64,000 nucleotides of DNA, from the NCBI RefSeq assembly GCF_006228325.1, contig NZ_CP040231.1, positions 1,127,001 through 1,191,000 of the forward strand, read 5' to 3'. A model generated the notes under the pieces. The model ran no database searches. It had not been told where the DNA came from and was given only the letters and a program-made list of their open reading frames with translations. Positions 1 to 10,139 of the stretch are shown piece by piece. Source of the DNA: Streptococcus sp. 1643. Its GTDB lineage: Bacteria > Bacillota > Bacilli > Lactobacillales > Streptococcaceae. Position 1 is the stretch's first letter; every line of letters begins with the position of its first letter. The translations under genes were made by a program, and so were the position numbers.

Positions 1-17
1 TTAAAATCACGAGTCAT
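1..17 (-). CDS. 5' end of a gene running off the left edge
   Basis: Only the first codons (M-T-R-D-F) are inside the window. A strong GGAGG ribosome site lies 7 nt before the ATG. An extended -10 (TGA-TACAAT) at 49-57 gives a short leader, so this is a real gene start. The first residues would fit an O-acetylhomoserine sulfhydrylase-type enzyme, but five residues cannot establish that. Confidence 0.6.
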
Positions 18-48
18 ATGACGACCTCCAAATAGCTTCATTAGGGAT

Positions 49-57
49 ATTGTATCA
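49..57 (-). promoter_or_regulatory. Extended -10 promoter of the left-edge gene
   Basis: TACAAT at 49-54, preceded on the minus strand by TGA. No good -35 is visible, as is usual for extended -10 promoters. Confidence 0.55.
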
Positions 58-134
58 TCTTGTGCTAGTCTTTTCCAATACCGTTTTTCTATATTTTGAT
101 ATAAGGAACAACTATGACTAGTCTTACACATCAA

Positions 135-168
135 ACAAAAAAGCACGATTCACTCGTGCCCGTTTTTT
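135..168 (-). terminator. Terminator of the FNT channel gene
   Basis: GCACGA/TCGTGC stem (143-148 with 154-159) followed on the minus strand by a T-run. It begins at the channel gene's stop codon. Confidence 0.8.
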
Positions 169-964
169 AATCGACATAAGTATCTTCGTTTTTATTGAGG
201 AAAGCGTATGGCAAGCCCATCAAGAGACCTCCTCCGATAAAGTTTCCGACAAAGGTTACACCCCAGTGACGAAGAATATTAGGTATGTCAAAGTTAGCAA
301 TTGAATCTGCTGCAACGCTGAACTTAACAATCGCAAAAGAAGCAAAGTTCGCAGCAATGTGTTCGTTTGTTAAGAATACAAACATGTAAATTGCTGACAA
401 AACAAGCCAAAGTTTTGCGCCACCGTCTTTCACCAAAACGAATGAAAGAATGGCAATGTTTACAAAGATATTGGCTAAAATACCTTCAAGCAAGACTAAT
501 TCATTTGAACGGCCTAACTTCATCTCTACAACCCCTGAAATGAAGCTATCATGTGTTAGATTTGCATAGGCTGCTGAGTGGGCAAAGCCCCAACCTGCTA
601 TCAAAGCTCCGATGAGATTGAACAAGGTACAGTAAAGTAAGATCTCAGCTGTTCTTCTCCAAGAGATTTTTTTCAAGAAACTACCAGCTGTCAAGAACAT
701 CATATTTGAAGTTACCAGTTCAGCATTTAAGAAAACAATGTAGGCCAATCCCCAAGCAAAAACAAATGGGAAGAGGAAACGTCCACTACCTGGAGCGATC
801 TTATTAATCAAGTCAGCCCCAACTGCGCCCGCAGCCGTACTAAATGTCAGAAAAGCACCTGCAAACATGGAACGAATCGCATACTTAAACTTACTTTGAC
901 TATAAAGACTTTCTTTCTTTTTGCAAGCAAATTCAATCTTTGAAATAAATTCTGAAGAGACCAT
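167..964 (-). CDS. Formate/nitrite transporter (FNT) family channel
   Basis: 265 aa, the usual FNT length, with about six membrane segments. FNT hallmarks: the N80-A-E-L-V-T-S-N stretch corresponding to the FocA/NirC selectivity loop, and N200-E-H-I-A-A-N, whose His202 matches the central pore histidine. FNT pentamers pass small monovalent anions (formate, nitrite, lactate, hydrosulfide). In a fermentative streptococcus, formate export linked to pyruvate formate-lyase is the likely role, but the substrate cannot be read from sequence. Start ATG has an AGGAG site 7 nt upstream. Single-gene transcript with its own promoter, cre-like site and terminator. Confidence 0.9.
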   Translation of the reverse strand: MVSSEFISKIEFACKKKESLYSQSKFKYAIRSMFAGAFLTFSTAAGAVGADLINKIAPGSGRFLFPFVFAWGLAYIVFLNAELVTSNMMFLTAGSFLKKISWRRTAEILLYCTLFNLIGALIAGWGFAHSAAYANLTHDSFISGVVEMKLGRSNELVLLEGILANIFVNIAILSFVLVKDGGAKLWLVLSAIYMFVFLTNEHIAANFASFAIVKFSVAADSIANFDIPNILRHWGVTFVGNFIGGGLLMGLPYAFLNKNEDTYVD

Positions 965-994
965 AAAAAACTCCTAAAACTTTTATTTGTGATA

Positions 995-1032
995 ATTATA
1001 ACATAATTCTCGTTTTCTCGAAAGCGTTTTCT
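995..1032 (-). promoter_or_regulatory. FNT promoter with candidate cre (CcpA) site
   Basis: Extended -10 TGT-TATAAT at 995-1003. At 1019-1032 the minus strand reads AGAAAACGCTTTCG, which matches 12 of 14 positions of the cre consensus TGNAARCGNWWWCA and covers the -35 region. That position predicts repression by CcpA when sugar is plentiful. The motif match is seen; the regulation is inferred. Confidence 0.5.
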
Positions 1033-1133
1033 GTAAAATTCTAAAATATTTATCTTAAAAATCTTTTTCAAAATCTTTATCGTGAGGCTTACAAACCTTT
1101 TTCATAAGAACTATTTTGATTCTATTTGTTCAT

Positions 1134-1166
1134 ATAAAAAACCAGTGAAATAGCACTTCACTGGTT
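1134..1166 (-). terminator. Terminator of gyrA-srtA
   Basis: Stem AACCAGTGAA/TTCACTGGTT (1140-1149 with 1157-1166), then a T-run on the minus strand, just past the srtA stop. Confidence 0.85.
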
Positions 1167-1175
1167 CATTCATTC

Positions 1176-1931
1176 TTAATATCGTTGTCTATACGGTTGA
1201 TTAAAGGCCTTCAAAATATCCTCAGAAGTCTCAGAATAAGCTTTTGATTCTTTAAAGATTCCTTTGACGATTATACGCTCAGTCGCATTATAATCAACAC
1301 AGGTAACCAAAGTAATCTCTTTTACGCCATCACGATCTTCGATTTCATCTACACGGTCTGGTGTAACACGTTTAACTTCTGTAATCTCATAAGTATAAAC
1401 TTTATCCTTATCCGTCAGGTAAATTTTCATACCTGCTTTGGCATTGACCAAAGGTGAGAAGAGCATTTGACTGGCATTTTCAGCAGTAAAGATATGGTGA
1501 CTAGCTAGAGAATAGTTCCCTTCTCCCATTCTTTGGTCTGGTTTCATGGTCCCTGCTCCGTAGAACAGGTTTACATTATCCAACCCTTTAAAAATCGGTA
1601 AGTTAATCTCCACTTCGGGAATAGCAATACCTCCAATAACGGGAAGTTTCTGAGCATCCCATTGAGAAGCCAATACAGCTTCAGATGAAATAGACTTAAC
1701 AGAGTCAAAATCAAAATTTCCTTCTGTTTTTAGATTTTCATCTATATTTTCCTTAGTGACTTGATTGACTTGGTATTTATTGGTATTCCAGACCAAAAAG
1801 ATATCACGAATCTTTGAATTAAAAATCAAGGCTAGGGAAAGAAGAATTAAGAAACCTGCTAAAATATTGATAAATAGATTTCTGCGCTTGTTTTTCTTAC
1901 TCTTTTTATTTTTCGTTCTTCTATGAGACAT
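1176..1931 (-). CDS. srtA: Class A sortase SrtA
   Basis: Membrane transpeptidase that cuts LPXTG surface proteins between Thr and Gly and joins them to lipid II. 251 aa: basic cytoplasmic N-terminus, one membrane anchor (about 19-38) and the sortase barrel. Catalytic triad: His145 (in SLASHHIF), Cys211 (in TLVTC) and Arg219 (in ERIIVKG), each offset by three from S. pyogenes SrtA H142/C208/R216. Its ATG overlaps the gyrA stop (TAATG), so translation is probably coupled to gyrA. This is the pneumococcal arrangement and ties the housekeeping sortase to a constant, growth-linked transcript. Confidence 0.96.
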   Translation of the reverse strand: MSHRRTKNKKSKKNKRRNLFINILAGFLILLSLALIFNSKIRDIFLVWNTNKYQVNQVTKENIDENLKTEGNFDFDSVKSISSEAVLASQWDAQKLPVIGGIAIPEVEINLPIFKGLDNVNLFYGAGTMKPDQRMGEGNYSLASHHIFTAENASQMLFSPLVNAKAGMKIYLTDKDKVYTYEITEVKRVTPDRVDEIEDRDGVKEITLVTCVDYNATERIIVKGIFKESKAYSETSEDILKAFNQPYRQRY

Positions 1932-4399
1932 TATGCTTCACCTTCTGTTTCAATTTCAGTCCCAACTTCTTCTTTTTCTGCCGCAGCAACCGTTGTAAAG
2001 GTCACAATCTTAGCATCCTGATCTAGACGCATCACCTTAACTCCCATAGTTGAGCGTCCCGTTTGTGAAATATTGGCAACGTTTGTACGGATCATGACAC
2101 CTGTATCTGTGATAATCATCAGGTCTTCATCTCCCTTAACAGTGAGGAGACCTGCCAGAGGACCATTCTTCTCAGCAACATTGGCTGTCTTCATCCCTTT
2201 ACCACCACGGCCTTTAGTAGGATATTCAGTAGCAAGTGTACGTTTACCATATCCTTTTTCAGTGATAATAAGAACCTCATCTTGGTTTGTAATCACGCTA
2301 GCGCCAACTACTGTGTCACCCTCACGAAGATTGACTCCTCGAACACCAGTCGCGATACGGCTCATGTCACGAACAGCTGATTGATTAAAGCGAACAGCAT
2401 AACCAAACTTGGTACCAATGATAATATCCGTATCTTCTTCTGTCAGCAAGACATTAATCAATTCGTCTTCATCCTTGAGATTCAAGGCTTTCAGTCCATT
2501 TTGACGAATATTAGCGAACTCTTTAACACTGGTTCTCTTCACAATACCGTGACGAGTTGTAAAGAAGAGATAGGCGTCATCACTACGTTCAGACTCAACG
2601 TTGATGATGGTCTGAATGCTCTCACCTTCGTCCAACTTCAATAGATTGACAACTGGCAAGCCCTTAGCAGTACGACCGTATTCAGGTATTTCATAACCTT
2701 TTAGTCGGTATACGCGTCCTTTATTGGTAAAGAAGAGCAAATGATCATGGGTGCTGGTTGAAACCAACTCACGCACAAAGTCATCATCCTTAACTCCCGT
2801 ACCTTGAACTCCACGGCCACCACGTTTTTGAGCAGTGAACTCACCTTGGTCCAAACGTTTGATATAGCCCTTGTTAGATAGGGTAATCAAGACATCCGTT
2901 TCTTCAATCAAATCTTCATCTTCAAGAGTTAAGACTTCTCCAATCATCAACTCCGTACGACGCTTGTCACCAAACTTGCGTTTGACTTCGTCCAATTCCT
3001 CTTTGATAATTTGCGCCACGCGCTCAGGTTTGGCAAGAATATCAGCCAAATCTGCAATCAAAGCAATTAAGTCATCATATTCAGACTGAATCTTATCACG
3101 TTCCAATCCTGTCAAACGACGAAGACGCATATCAAGGATAGCTTGACTTTGACGTTCAGAAAGCTTGAACTTGCTCATCAACTCAGCTTGCGCTTCCGCA
3201 TCTGTTTCACTGGCACGAATGATACGAATCACTTCGTCGATATGGTCAAGTGCAATTAAAAGACCTTCTAAGATGTGCGCACGCGCTTCTGCTTTTTCCT
3301 TGTCAAAACGAGTACGGCGAACAACCACTTCTTTTTGGTGCTCGATATAAGCATCCAAAATTTGACGAAGGGACAAGATTTTTGGCACGCCATTTTGAAT
3401 CGCGAGCATGTTGAAACCAAAGTTGGTTTGCATCTGGGTCATCTTGAAGAGGTTGTTAAGGATAACGTTGGCAGACGCGTCGCGTTTAACCTCGATTACA
3501 AAGCGAACGCCTTCACGGTTGGACTCATCACGTACGGCTGTAATGCCCTCAATTCGTTTTTCCTGAACTAAGCGAACAATATGCTCATGTACCTTGGTTT
3601 TATTAACCATATAAGGGAATTCCGTTACAACGATACGCTCACGACCCGTCTTAGTGGTTTCAATCTCTGTACGAGAACGAAGGACAATGGAACCTTTACC
3701 AGTCTCATAAGCCTTATGAATCCCTGATTTCCCCATAACAAGAGCACCAGTCGGAAAATCTGGACCAGGCAAGACTTCCATCAAGTCCTTAGTCGTCACT
3801 TCAGGATTATCCATAACCAACTTCACTGCATCAATGGTTTCACCCAAGTTGTGAGGTGGAATATTGGTTGCCATCCCAACAGCGATACCAGTTGCCCCAT
3901 TGACCAAAAGGTTTGGAAAACGAGCTGGCAAAACCAAGGGTTCACGTTCGTTAGCATCGTAGTTATCTACGAAATCAACGGTGTTTTTATTGATATCACG
4001 AAGCATTTCAAGAGCAATCTTGCTCATACGTGCCTCAGTGTACCGTTGCGCGGCTGCACCATCCCCGTCCATAGAACCAAAGTTTCCATGCCCATCAACA
4101 AGCATGTAACGGTAGCTCCACCACTGGGCCATACGAACCATGGCTTCGTAAATAGAGGAATCTCCGTGTGGGTGGTATTTACCCATAACATCCCCTGTAA
4201 TACGGGCTGATTTTTTATGAGGTTTGTCTGGTGTAACACCTAGTTCATTCATTCCGTAAAGAATACGACGGTGAACAGGTTTTAAGCCATCTCGAACATC
4301 AGGAAGGGCCCGCGCGACGATAACGCTCATGGCGTAGTCGATAAAGCTGGTCTTCATCTCCTTTGTCAGATTGACATTCACTAAGTTTTTATCCTGCAT
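1931..4399 (-). CDS. gyrA: DNA gyrase subunit A
   Basis: 822 aa, the same length as pneumococcal GyrA. Breakage-reunion domain with catalytic Tyr120 (AAAQRY), C-terminal beta-pinwheel with the GyrA-box ([10 protein letters not shown]). With GyrB it introduces negative supercoils. The quinolone-resistance region is wild type: Ser81 and Glu85. Residue 114 is Gly, which I recall as typical of viridans streptococci (Ser in most pneumococci). An extended -10 (TGG-TATAAT) at 4437-4445 precedes it. Followed without a gap by srtA. Confidence 0.98.
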   Translation of the reverse strand: MQDKNLVNVNLTKEMKTSFIDYAMSVIVARALPDVRDGLKPVHRRILYGMNELGVTPDKPHKKSARITGDVMGKYHPHGDSSIYEAMVRMAQWWSYRYMLVDGHGNFGSMDGDGAAAQRYTEARMSKIALEMLRDINKNTVDFVDNYDANEREPLVLPARFPNLLVNGATGIAVGMATNIPPHNLGETIDAVKLVMDNPEVTTKDLMEVLPGPDFPTGALVMGKSGIHKAYETGKGSIVLRSRTEIETTKTGRERIVVTEFPYMVNKTKVHEHIVRLVQEKRIEGITAVRDESNREGVRFVIEVKRDASANVILNNLFKMTQMQTNFGFNMLAIQNGVPKILSLRQILDAYIEHQKEVVVRRTRFDKEKAEARAHILEGLLIALDHIDEVIRIIRASETDAEAQAELMSKFKLSERQSQAILDMRLRRLTGLERDKIQSEYDDLIALIADLADILAKPERVAQIIKEELDEVKRKFGDKRRTELMIGEVLTLEDEDLIEETDVLITLSNKGYIKRLDQGEFTAQKRGGRGVQGTGVKDDDFVRELVSTSTHDHLLFFTNKGRVYRLKGYEIPEYGRTAKGLPVVNLLKLDEGESIQTIINVESERSDDAYLFFTTRHGIVKRTSVKEFANIRQNGLKALNLKDEDELINVLLTEEDTDIIIGTKFGYAVRFNQSAVRDMSRIATGVRGVNLREGDTVVGASVITNQDEVLIITEKGYGKRTLATEYPTKGRGGKGMKTANVAEKNGPLAGLLTVKGDEDLMIITDTGVMIRTNVANISQTGRSTMGVKVMRLDQDAKIVTFTTVAAAEKEEVGTEIETEGEA

Positions 4400-4436
4400 T
4401 CATAAATGCCTCATTTCACTATTAGTAATTAGATAT

Positions 4437-4445
4437 ATTATACCA
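4437..4445 (-). promoter_or_regulatory. gyrA promoter, extended -10
   Basis: TGG-TATAAT on the minus strand, about 40 nt before the gyrA ATG. No clear -35. Confidence 0.6.
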
Positions 4446-4477
4446 TAATTCGTCCTTCATTTCAGCCTTCTGAAACC

Positions 4478-5581
<1,104 letters not shown>

Positions 5582-5584
5582 TGA

Positions 5585-5622
5585 AAAGAAGGTTCTCATC
5601 CATGGGAACCTTTTTCTTTTTG
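5585..5622 (+). terminator. ldh terminator
   Basis: AAGGTTC stem paired with GGGAACCTT around a short loop, then a T-rich tail. Confidence 0.85.
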
Positions 5623-5653
5623 TACAGAATCATAACTCAACTCTTCAAATAAA

Positions 5654-5703
5654 CAAAAAAAGCCTGTTGATCAAGCTAGGAAGCTTGATACAATAGGCTT
5701 TTT
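5654..5703 (-). terminator. Terminator of the HU gene
   Basis: Long hairpin: AGCCT and ATCAAGCT pair with AGCTTGAT and AGGCT, with a T-run at the minus-strand end. A T-run on the other strand may let it also back up ldh termination. Confidence 0.8.
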
Positions 5704-5712
5704 GAAAATTCA

Positions 5713-5988
5713 TTATTTAACAGCGTCTTTAAGAGCTTTACCAGCTTTGAATGCTGGAACTTTAGAAGCTGCGATTTTGATTTCTTTACCAGTTTGTGGG
5801 TTGCGACCTTTACGTGCAGCACGCTCACGAACTTCAAAGTTACCGAAACCGATCAATTGAACTTTTTCACCAGCTGCAAGGTATTCAGTTACTGCTGCAA
5901 ATACAGCGTCAACTGCTGCTGCTGAATCTTTCTTAGTCAATTCTGTAGCTTCTGCTACTTTAGCGATCAAATCTTGTTTGTTTGCCAT
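5713..5988 (-). CDS. hup: Histone-like DNA-binding protein HU
   Basis: 91-aa basic protein, the full HU fold. It contains the family signature [18 protein letters not shown], which forms the DNA-embracing arms. It bends DNA, compacts the nucleoid and assists replication and recombination. HU is essential in streptococci, which have a single copy. GGAGG site 8 nt before ATG, own promoter and terminator. Confidence 0.97.
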   Translation of the reverse strand: MANKQDLIAKVAEATELTKKDSAAAVDAVFAAVTEYLAAGEKVQLIGFGNFEVRERAARKGRNPQTGKEIKIAASKVPAFKAGKALKDAVK

Positions 5989-6028
5989 GTTAACAAATCC
6001 TCCAAATAATTTCTAATTAACAAATATA

Positions 6029-6057
6029 ATCATATCCTAAAATCGGCTATAGGTCAA
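6029..6057 (-). promoter_or_regulatory. HU promoter
   Basis: -35 TTGACC (6052-6057), 17-bp spacer, -10 TATGAT (6029-6034) on the minus strand. Confidence 0.75.
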
Positions 6058-6095
6058 GTCAAAAACACTATTTCGAACATTTTTTCTCTATTTTT

Positions 6096-6932
6096 TTAGG
6101 AATTGTAGCGAATTAGAATCGCCCAAGCATTCTCTCCAGTATGAGTTTGAATAATAGAGCCAGTTTCCAATACAGAGATTGGCTTCTCAACATAAGGTTG
6201 CAATAATGCCTTCATCTCATTCGCCCATTCGTTCGTTCCAGCATAGGAAATTCCAATTTCTGCAACTGATTTTTTGGAAAGCGTCTCGGTTAATTCCTCA
6301 AGCCACTTTTTGAACGTTTTCGCTCCACGTCCTTTGACGATTGGTTGAAGTTCGTGGTTTTTCATCTGCATTACTACACGAATGTTCAAGAGTGAGCTTA
6401 GTAATCCTGTCACACGTCCAATACGACCACCCTTAACTAAGTTTTCTAGCGTCGAAACACCGATATAGAGTTCTGTATGATTTTTGACGTCCTCTACATG
6501 AGCTAAGATCGTTTCTAAATCTTTACCTTCTTTAGCAAGTTTTGCGGCTTCAACAACTTGGAACTTCATCGCTTGATCTGTAAAGGAACTATCAATAACT
6601 GTTACATCAGCAGTTGAGAGGCTGGCCCCTTGGCGAGCAGCTTCCACAGTTCCAGACAAGGCATGGGACATGTGAATGGCGATAATTTGACTACCATCTT
6701 TACCTAGTTCTTCAAATACCTCAGCAAATACTCCTACAGGTGGCTGGCTTGTTTTAGGAAGATTCTTACTTTGTTGCATAAGATGAAGGAATTCTCCCTC
6801 TTTCAAATCTGCATCCGAATAAAGCACACTATCAATCATAACTGATAGAGGGACAACAGTGATATTTAATTCTTTAACTACTTCTGGTTCGATAGTAACA
6901 GAAGAGTCCGTTACAATTTTTACTTGTGTCAT
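6096..6932 (-). CDS. DegV-family fatty-acid-binding protein (FakB type)
   Basis: 278 aa, normal for the family. N-terminal VTDSS (residues 7-11) and the SQPPVGVF segment are standard DegV landmarks around the bound fatty acid. In Firmicutes such proteins (FakB) present fatty acids to the kinase FakA so that host lipids enter phospholipid synthesis. Which chain type this paralogue binds cannot be told. An extended -10 (TGA-TATAAT) lies about 45 nt upstream. The ribosome site is weak. No clear terminator before the HU promoter. Confidence 0.85.
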   Translation of the reverse strand: MTQVKIVTDSSVTIEPEVVKELNITVVPLSVMIDSVLYSDADLKEGEFLHLMQQSKNLPKTSQPPVGVFAEVFEELGKDGSQIIAIHMSHALSGTVEAARQGASLSTADVTVIDSSFTDQAMKFQVVEAAKLAKEGKDLETILAHVEDVKNHTELYIGVSTLENLVKGGRIGRVTGLLSSLLNIRVVMQMKNHELQPIVKGRGAKTFKKWLEELTETLSKKSVAEIGISYAGTNEWANEMKALLQPYVEKPISVLETGSIIQTHTGENAWAILIRYNS

Positions 6933-7037
6933 AATTCAATCTTTCTATTCTTCTTGATAGGATTGGGATTTTCTCCTTTATTATATCAAAAAAATGATAA
7001 AAAATCATAAGTGATCCGATGAAAAGAACTGAATTTT

Positions 7038-7046
7038 TGGTATAAT
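7038..7046 (+). promoter_or_regulatory. Extended -10 promoter of the YitT-family gene
   Basis: TGG-TATAAT, 27 nt before the ATG. The gene also has a GAGG ribosome site. Confidence 0.65.
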
Positions 7047-7073
7047 CTATCTATAGAAAAGTGAGGAACAGCC

Positions 7074-7922
7074 ATGATTCGAAAACTTCAACCGATTATC
7101 ACCATTATTCTTGGAGCTGCTATCTATGCCTTCGGTCTTACCTACTTTGTTGTTCCTTATCATTTATTTGAGGGAGGGGCGACAGGTATTACCTTGATTA
7201 CCTACTACCTTTTTAAGATTCCTGTCTCATTGATGAACCTCTTGATTAATATCCCTTTATTTATCCTGGCTTGGAAAATATTTGGACCTAAGACCCTCTA
7301 CTCCAGCCTTCTTGGATCTATTTCACTTTCCGTTTGGCTAGCAATTTTTGAGCGTATTCCTTTGCACATCGACTTGCAAGGTGATCTCATCATTGTTGCT
7401 TTAGTCTCAGGAGTCTTACTGGGGGTTGGTTTAGGGATTATCTTTAATGCTGGTGGAACCACTGGTGGCTCTGATATCGTTGCCCGTATCCTCAACAAAT
7501 ACACTAATATTTCGATTGGGAAATTGCTCTTTGGGATTGACTTTTTTATCCTAATGTTGATTTTGATTATCTTCCAGGACCTTCGTCTAGTTACCTATAC
7601 CCTCTTGTTTGACTTTATCATCGCTCGTGTTATCGACTTGATAGGCGAAGGAGGTTATGGTGGTAAAGGATTTATGATTATTACCCAATATCCTGATCAA
7701 TTGGCCAAAGAGATTAACGATGAACTCGGACGTGGCGTTACCTTTATATCTGGTCAAGGATACTACAGCAAAAAGGATTTAAAAATTATCTACTGTATCG
7801 TCGGTCGAAACGAAATCGTTAAAATGAAAGATATGATTCACAAAATTGATCCTCAAGCCTTTATCACCATCACTGAGGCTCATGAAATTCTGGGTGAAGG
7901 ATTTACTTATGTGAAAGAATAA
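7074..7922 (+). CDS. YitT/DUF2179 family membrane protein
   Basis: 282 aa: about five to six membrane helices (residues 8-200) with the family's G-G-x-T-G repeats (F-E-G-G-A-T-G-I-T and N-A-G-G-T-T-G-G-S), then a cytoplasmic DUF2179 domain (about 205-275). Widespread in Firmicutes, often in several copies, with no firm biochemical function. Single gene, convergent with the permease gene; the stop codon sits inside their shared palindromic terminator. Confidence 0.88.
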   Translation: MIRKLQPIITIILGAAIYAFGLTYFVVPYHLFEGGATGITLITYYLFKIPVSLMNLLINIPLFILAWKIFGPKTLYSSLLGSISLSVWLAIFERIPLHIDLQGDLIIVALVSGVLLGVGLGIIFNAGGTTGGSDIVARILNKYTNISIGKLLFGIDFFILMLILIIFQDLRLVTYTLLFDFIIARVIDLIGEGGYGGKGFMIITQYPDQLAKEINDELGRGVTFISGQGYYSKKDLKIIYCIVGRNEIVKMKDMIHKIDPQAFITITEAHEILGEGFTYVKE

Positions 7923-7950
7923 AAGCTGGGAATTCCCAGCTTTTATTCTT
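7915..7950. terminator. Bidirectional terminator, 36-bp perfect palindrome
   Basis: Every base of 7915-7950 pairs with its mirror base around AATT at 7931-7934. It contains the stop codons of both convergent genes, and A/T runs give each strand a T-tail. Confidence 0.9.
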
Positions 7951-9340
7951 CTTCTGCGAGGGTTGAATGGCGGAACCCGTAAGTAAAGTAAATAACTAGA
8001 CCAACTACAAGAGCAATGCCAAAGGCAATCCAGGTATCTAAACTATATTGAAGCATAAAGGAAACACAGATAAGAATGGAAAGAATTGGCAAAAGTGGCA
8101 CCAAGGGAGTTTTAAACTCTCCCTCTTTTGGCATCCCCTTATTCTTTCTGAGTTTTATTATTCCGTAGGCTAGCAAAATCAGATAAGCTAGCGTACAGAT
8201 ATTTAAGAAGGCTGCAATACTGGCTAGAGGAAACACTCCTGCAGCAATGGCTGAAGCAACTCCTGTTAGGAGGGTCGCATTTTTAGGAACACGACTAGTC
8301 TTGCTTAATTGTTTGAAACTTTGGGGTAAAAGTCCATCACGTGCTAAGCTGTAAATCATCCGAGACAAAGCGTAAGTCATGGAGATACATACGGTTATCA
8401 GGGTTAGAATGGCTACAAGCGAAACATAATTTGCCGCCCAGCCTATACCAATACTCCGTAATGAAAATGCTACTGCGTCGTCCACATTGAGCTTACTGTA
8501 GTGAACAATCCCTGTCAATACTAAGGTTACCAAAGCATAGAGAATGGTGACGATTGTCAGAGAAAGGACAATTCCGCGAGGAATATTTTTTTGCGGACTT
8601 TGAATTTCATCAACTGCCATGGAAATAGACTCAAATCCGAGAAATCCAAAGAACATCAAAGATGCACCCGCCATAATCCCAGTACTTCCACCATATAGTT
8701 GACCAAAACCGAATGGAGCAAAATCTGTCCAATTTTCTGGCTTGATGTACCAAATACCAACTAGGATAAATAAGGCGAGAGCTGAGAATTTCAAGACCAC
8801 TAAAAGCGAATTAAAGCGTAAGGCTGCCTTGGAATTTAATAAAACCAATCCCGTTACCAATGTCAGTACTAAAATAGGTAGAAGATCGATATAGGTTCCC
8901 TGTTCAGGATTAAAGGTTCCATTCAAGGCTTGCGGCATGGAGATACCATAATTACTGAGCAATCCCTTAAAGTAAGCTGCCCAGCCAGACGCCACACCTG
9001 AAACAGCCGTCATGAATTCCATAATGGTCAACCAGCCAGCAATCCAGGCTGGCAATTCTCCTAGAATCGCATAGAGGTAACTATAAGCACCACCAGTAGC
9101 AGGCACACGAGAGGCAAATTCTGCGAAAAAGAGTGCTGATAGAGAAACACACAGGGCAGAAATCACAATGGAAATCACTAGTGATGGACCAGCTAGGGTA
9201 GCCGCTGCTGTTCCGGTAATGGTGAAAATCCCAGTCCCCACCATGGCACCAATCCCTAGAAGAATCAAATCCCACAATTTCAAATGGCGATGCATCTCTG
9301 TCTGTCTCAGACTCACATCCTTGGTTCTAAAAATATTCAT
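7943..9340 (-). CDS. APC-superfamily amino-acid permease (cationic transporter type)
   Basis: 465 aa with about 12 membrane helices. The G-T-G-I-F motif at the helix-1 break (GAMVGTGIFT) and the GFLGFES segment in helix 6 mark the amino-acid/polyamine/organocation family; overall it resembles YfnA/CAT-type permeases. Imports an amino acid by proton symport or exchange; the substrate is not deducible. GGAG site 7 nt before ATG. Transcribed alone. Confidence 0.88.
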   Translation of the reverse strand: MNIFRTKDVSLRQTEMHRHLKLWDLILLGIGAMVGTGIFTITGTAAATLAGPSLVISIVISALCVSLSALFFAEFASRVPATGGAYSYLYAILGELPAWIAGWLTIMEFMTAVSGVASGWAAYFKGLLSNYGISMPQALNGTFNPEQGTYIDLLPILVLTLVTGLVLLNSKAALRFNSLLVVLKFSALALFILVGIWYIKPENWTDFAPFGFGQLYGGSTGIMAGASLMFFGFLGFESISMAVDEIQSPQKNIPRGIVLSLTIVTILYALVTLVLTGIVHYSKLNVDDAVAFSLRSIGIGWAANYVSLVAILTLITVCISMTYALSRMIYSLARDGLLPQSFKQLSKTSRVPKNATLLTGVASAIAAGVFPLASIAAFLNICTLAYLILLAYGIIKLRKNKGMPKEGEFKTPLVPLLPILSILICVSFMLQYSLDTWIAFGIALVVGLVIYFTYGFRHSTLAEEE

Positions 9341-9418
9341 ACTTCATCTCCACTAAATGTAATTGTTTTATTTTACCATATAAAAGTTTTTTTGTGAATA
9401 TTTATTAGGTACTTATTT

Positions 9419-9458
9419 GAAAAAAATTCTGAACAGAAAGGATTCCTGTTCAGAATTT
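9419..9458 (-). terminator. Terminator of the suf operon
   Basis: Stem ATTCTGAACAG/CTGTTCAGAAT (9426-9436 with 9446-9456), then seven T on the minus strand. It lies after the sufB-like scrap, so it was probably the original end of the suf transcript. Confidence 0.85.
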
Positions 9459-9484
9459 GCATTTTTACCCACTGATTGTTTCAA

Positions 9485-9535
9485 TTAGTTACTCATCAAG
9501 CGAGTAAGCTCAACAGTACACTCCATTGAAAGGTT
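9485..9535 (-). pseudogene. Degenerate 3'-end fragment of a second sufB
   Basis: Read on the minus strand, this ends ...N-L-S-M-E-C-T-V-E-L-T-R-L-M-S-N-stop. The C-terminus of intact SufB ([16 protein letters not shown]) is identical at 9 of these 16 positions, and the DNA match is also clear (CAATGGA, GTTGAGCT, CGCTTGAT in register). It has no start codon or ribosome site of its own. It sits between the unknown 189-aa gene and the suf terminator. Short length limits certainty. Confidence 0.6.
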
Positions 9536-9551
9536 TTGGGGATTTGGGATT

Positions 9552-10121
9552 TTAAACTTCAAAGTAAGGGAACGGACGGTCACTATCTAAAGGACGATTT
9601 GGAACTTCTTGTTCCAAGATAGCACGCCAACCAGATACCAATTCTTCAAAAGTCAGTTGTGCTTCTGGAGAAGCTGTTGTCAGCTTCCGACCAAACCAAG
9701 CCATGGTTGCAGTTTCAAACTGAAGCATTACGTATTCAATGACTGGAACCTTCGCTTCTTCGTAATTTTCATTTACTGCTTGAGCTACCTCTGGTGCTTG
9801 AGGAAGTAGTTGATTGCTAATCTTAGCGACAATACTTTCATCCATCTCTTTCCACGAAAGGAGCTGACCGTTTATTTGATAAAAGAGCTCAAAAGTTTCT
9901 TGGTTTTCTTTGAAATTAGCGAGAACAAAAGCACGTTCTACTGCCTCAGGACCACCAACAGCTTTTACAGCGTTTATCAAAAGAAGCTCTTCCGTTTGTC
10001 TCCAATAATCATCAGCTTCTTCTGCAAGATCAATTGTAAAAGGTGGAACAATTTCCTCAACAGGAATTTCGCCTTTATTTGCTTTTTCGACATTACCGAA
10101 TAATTTTTTTAAAAATCCCAT
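9552..10121 (-). CDS. Hypothetical protein, 189 aa, last gene of the suf transcript
   Basis: I do not recognise the family. The N-terminus MGFLKKLFG is a short amphipathic, membrane-binding type helix. The rest is acidic, soluble and mostly helical, without cysteines or obvious catalytic motifs, and ends in a Pro/Asp-rich tail. Such proteins are often immunity or accessory proteins, but nothing here proves it. It starts 18 nt after the sufB stop with its own AAGGAG site and no terminator between, so it is co-transcribed with suf. The sufB scrap behind it suggests it was inserted there. Confidence 0.75.
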   Translation of the reverse strand: MGFLKKLFGNVEKANKGEIPVEEIVPPFTIDLAEEADDYWRQTEELLLINAVKAVGGPEAVERAFVLANFKENQETFELFYQINGQLLSWKEMDESIVAKISNQLLPQAPEVAQAVNENYEEAKVPVIEYVMLQFETATMAWFGRKLTTASPEAQLTFEELVSGWRAILEQEVPNRPLDSDRPFPYFEV

Positions 10122-10139
10122 TTGCTTCTCCTTTTTCTT

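Noticed and set aside
847..1071. 74-aa minus-strand frame overlapping the FNT gene start
   Set aside because: Antisense-free but out-of-frame overlap with the FNT start, crosses its promoter, no ribosome site, unusual composition.
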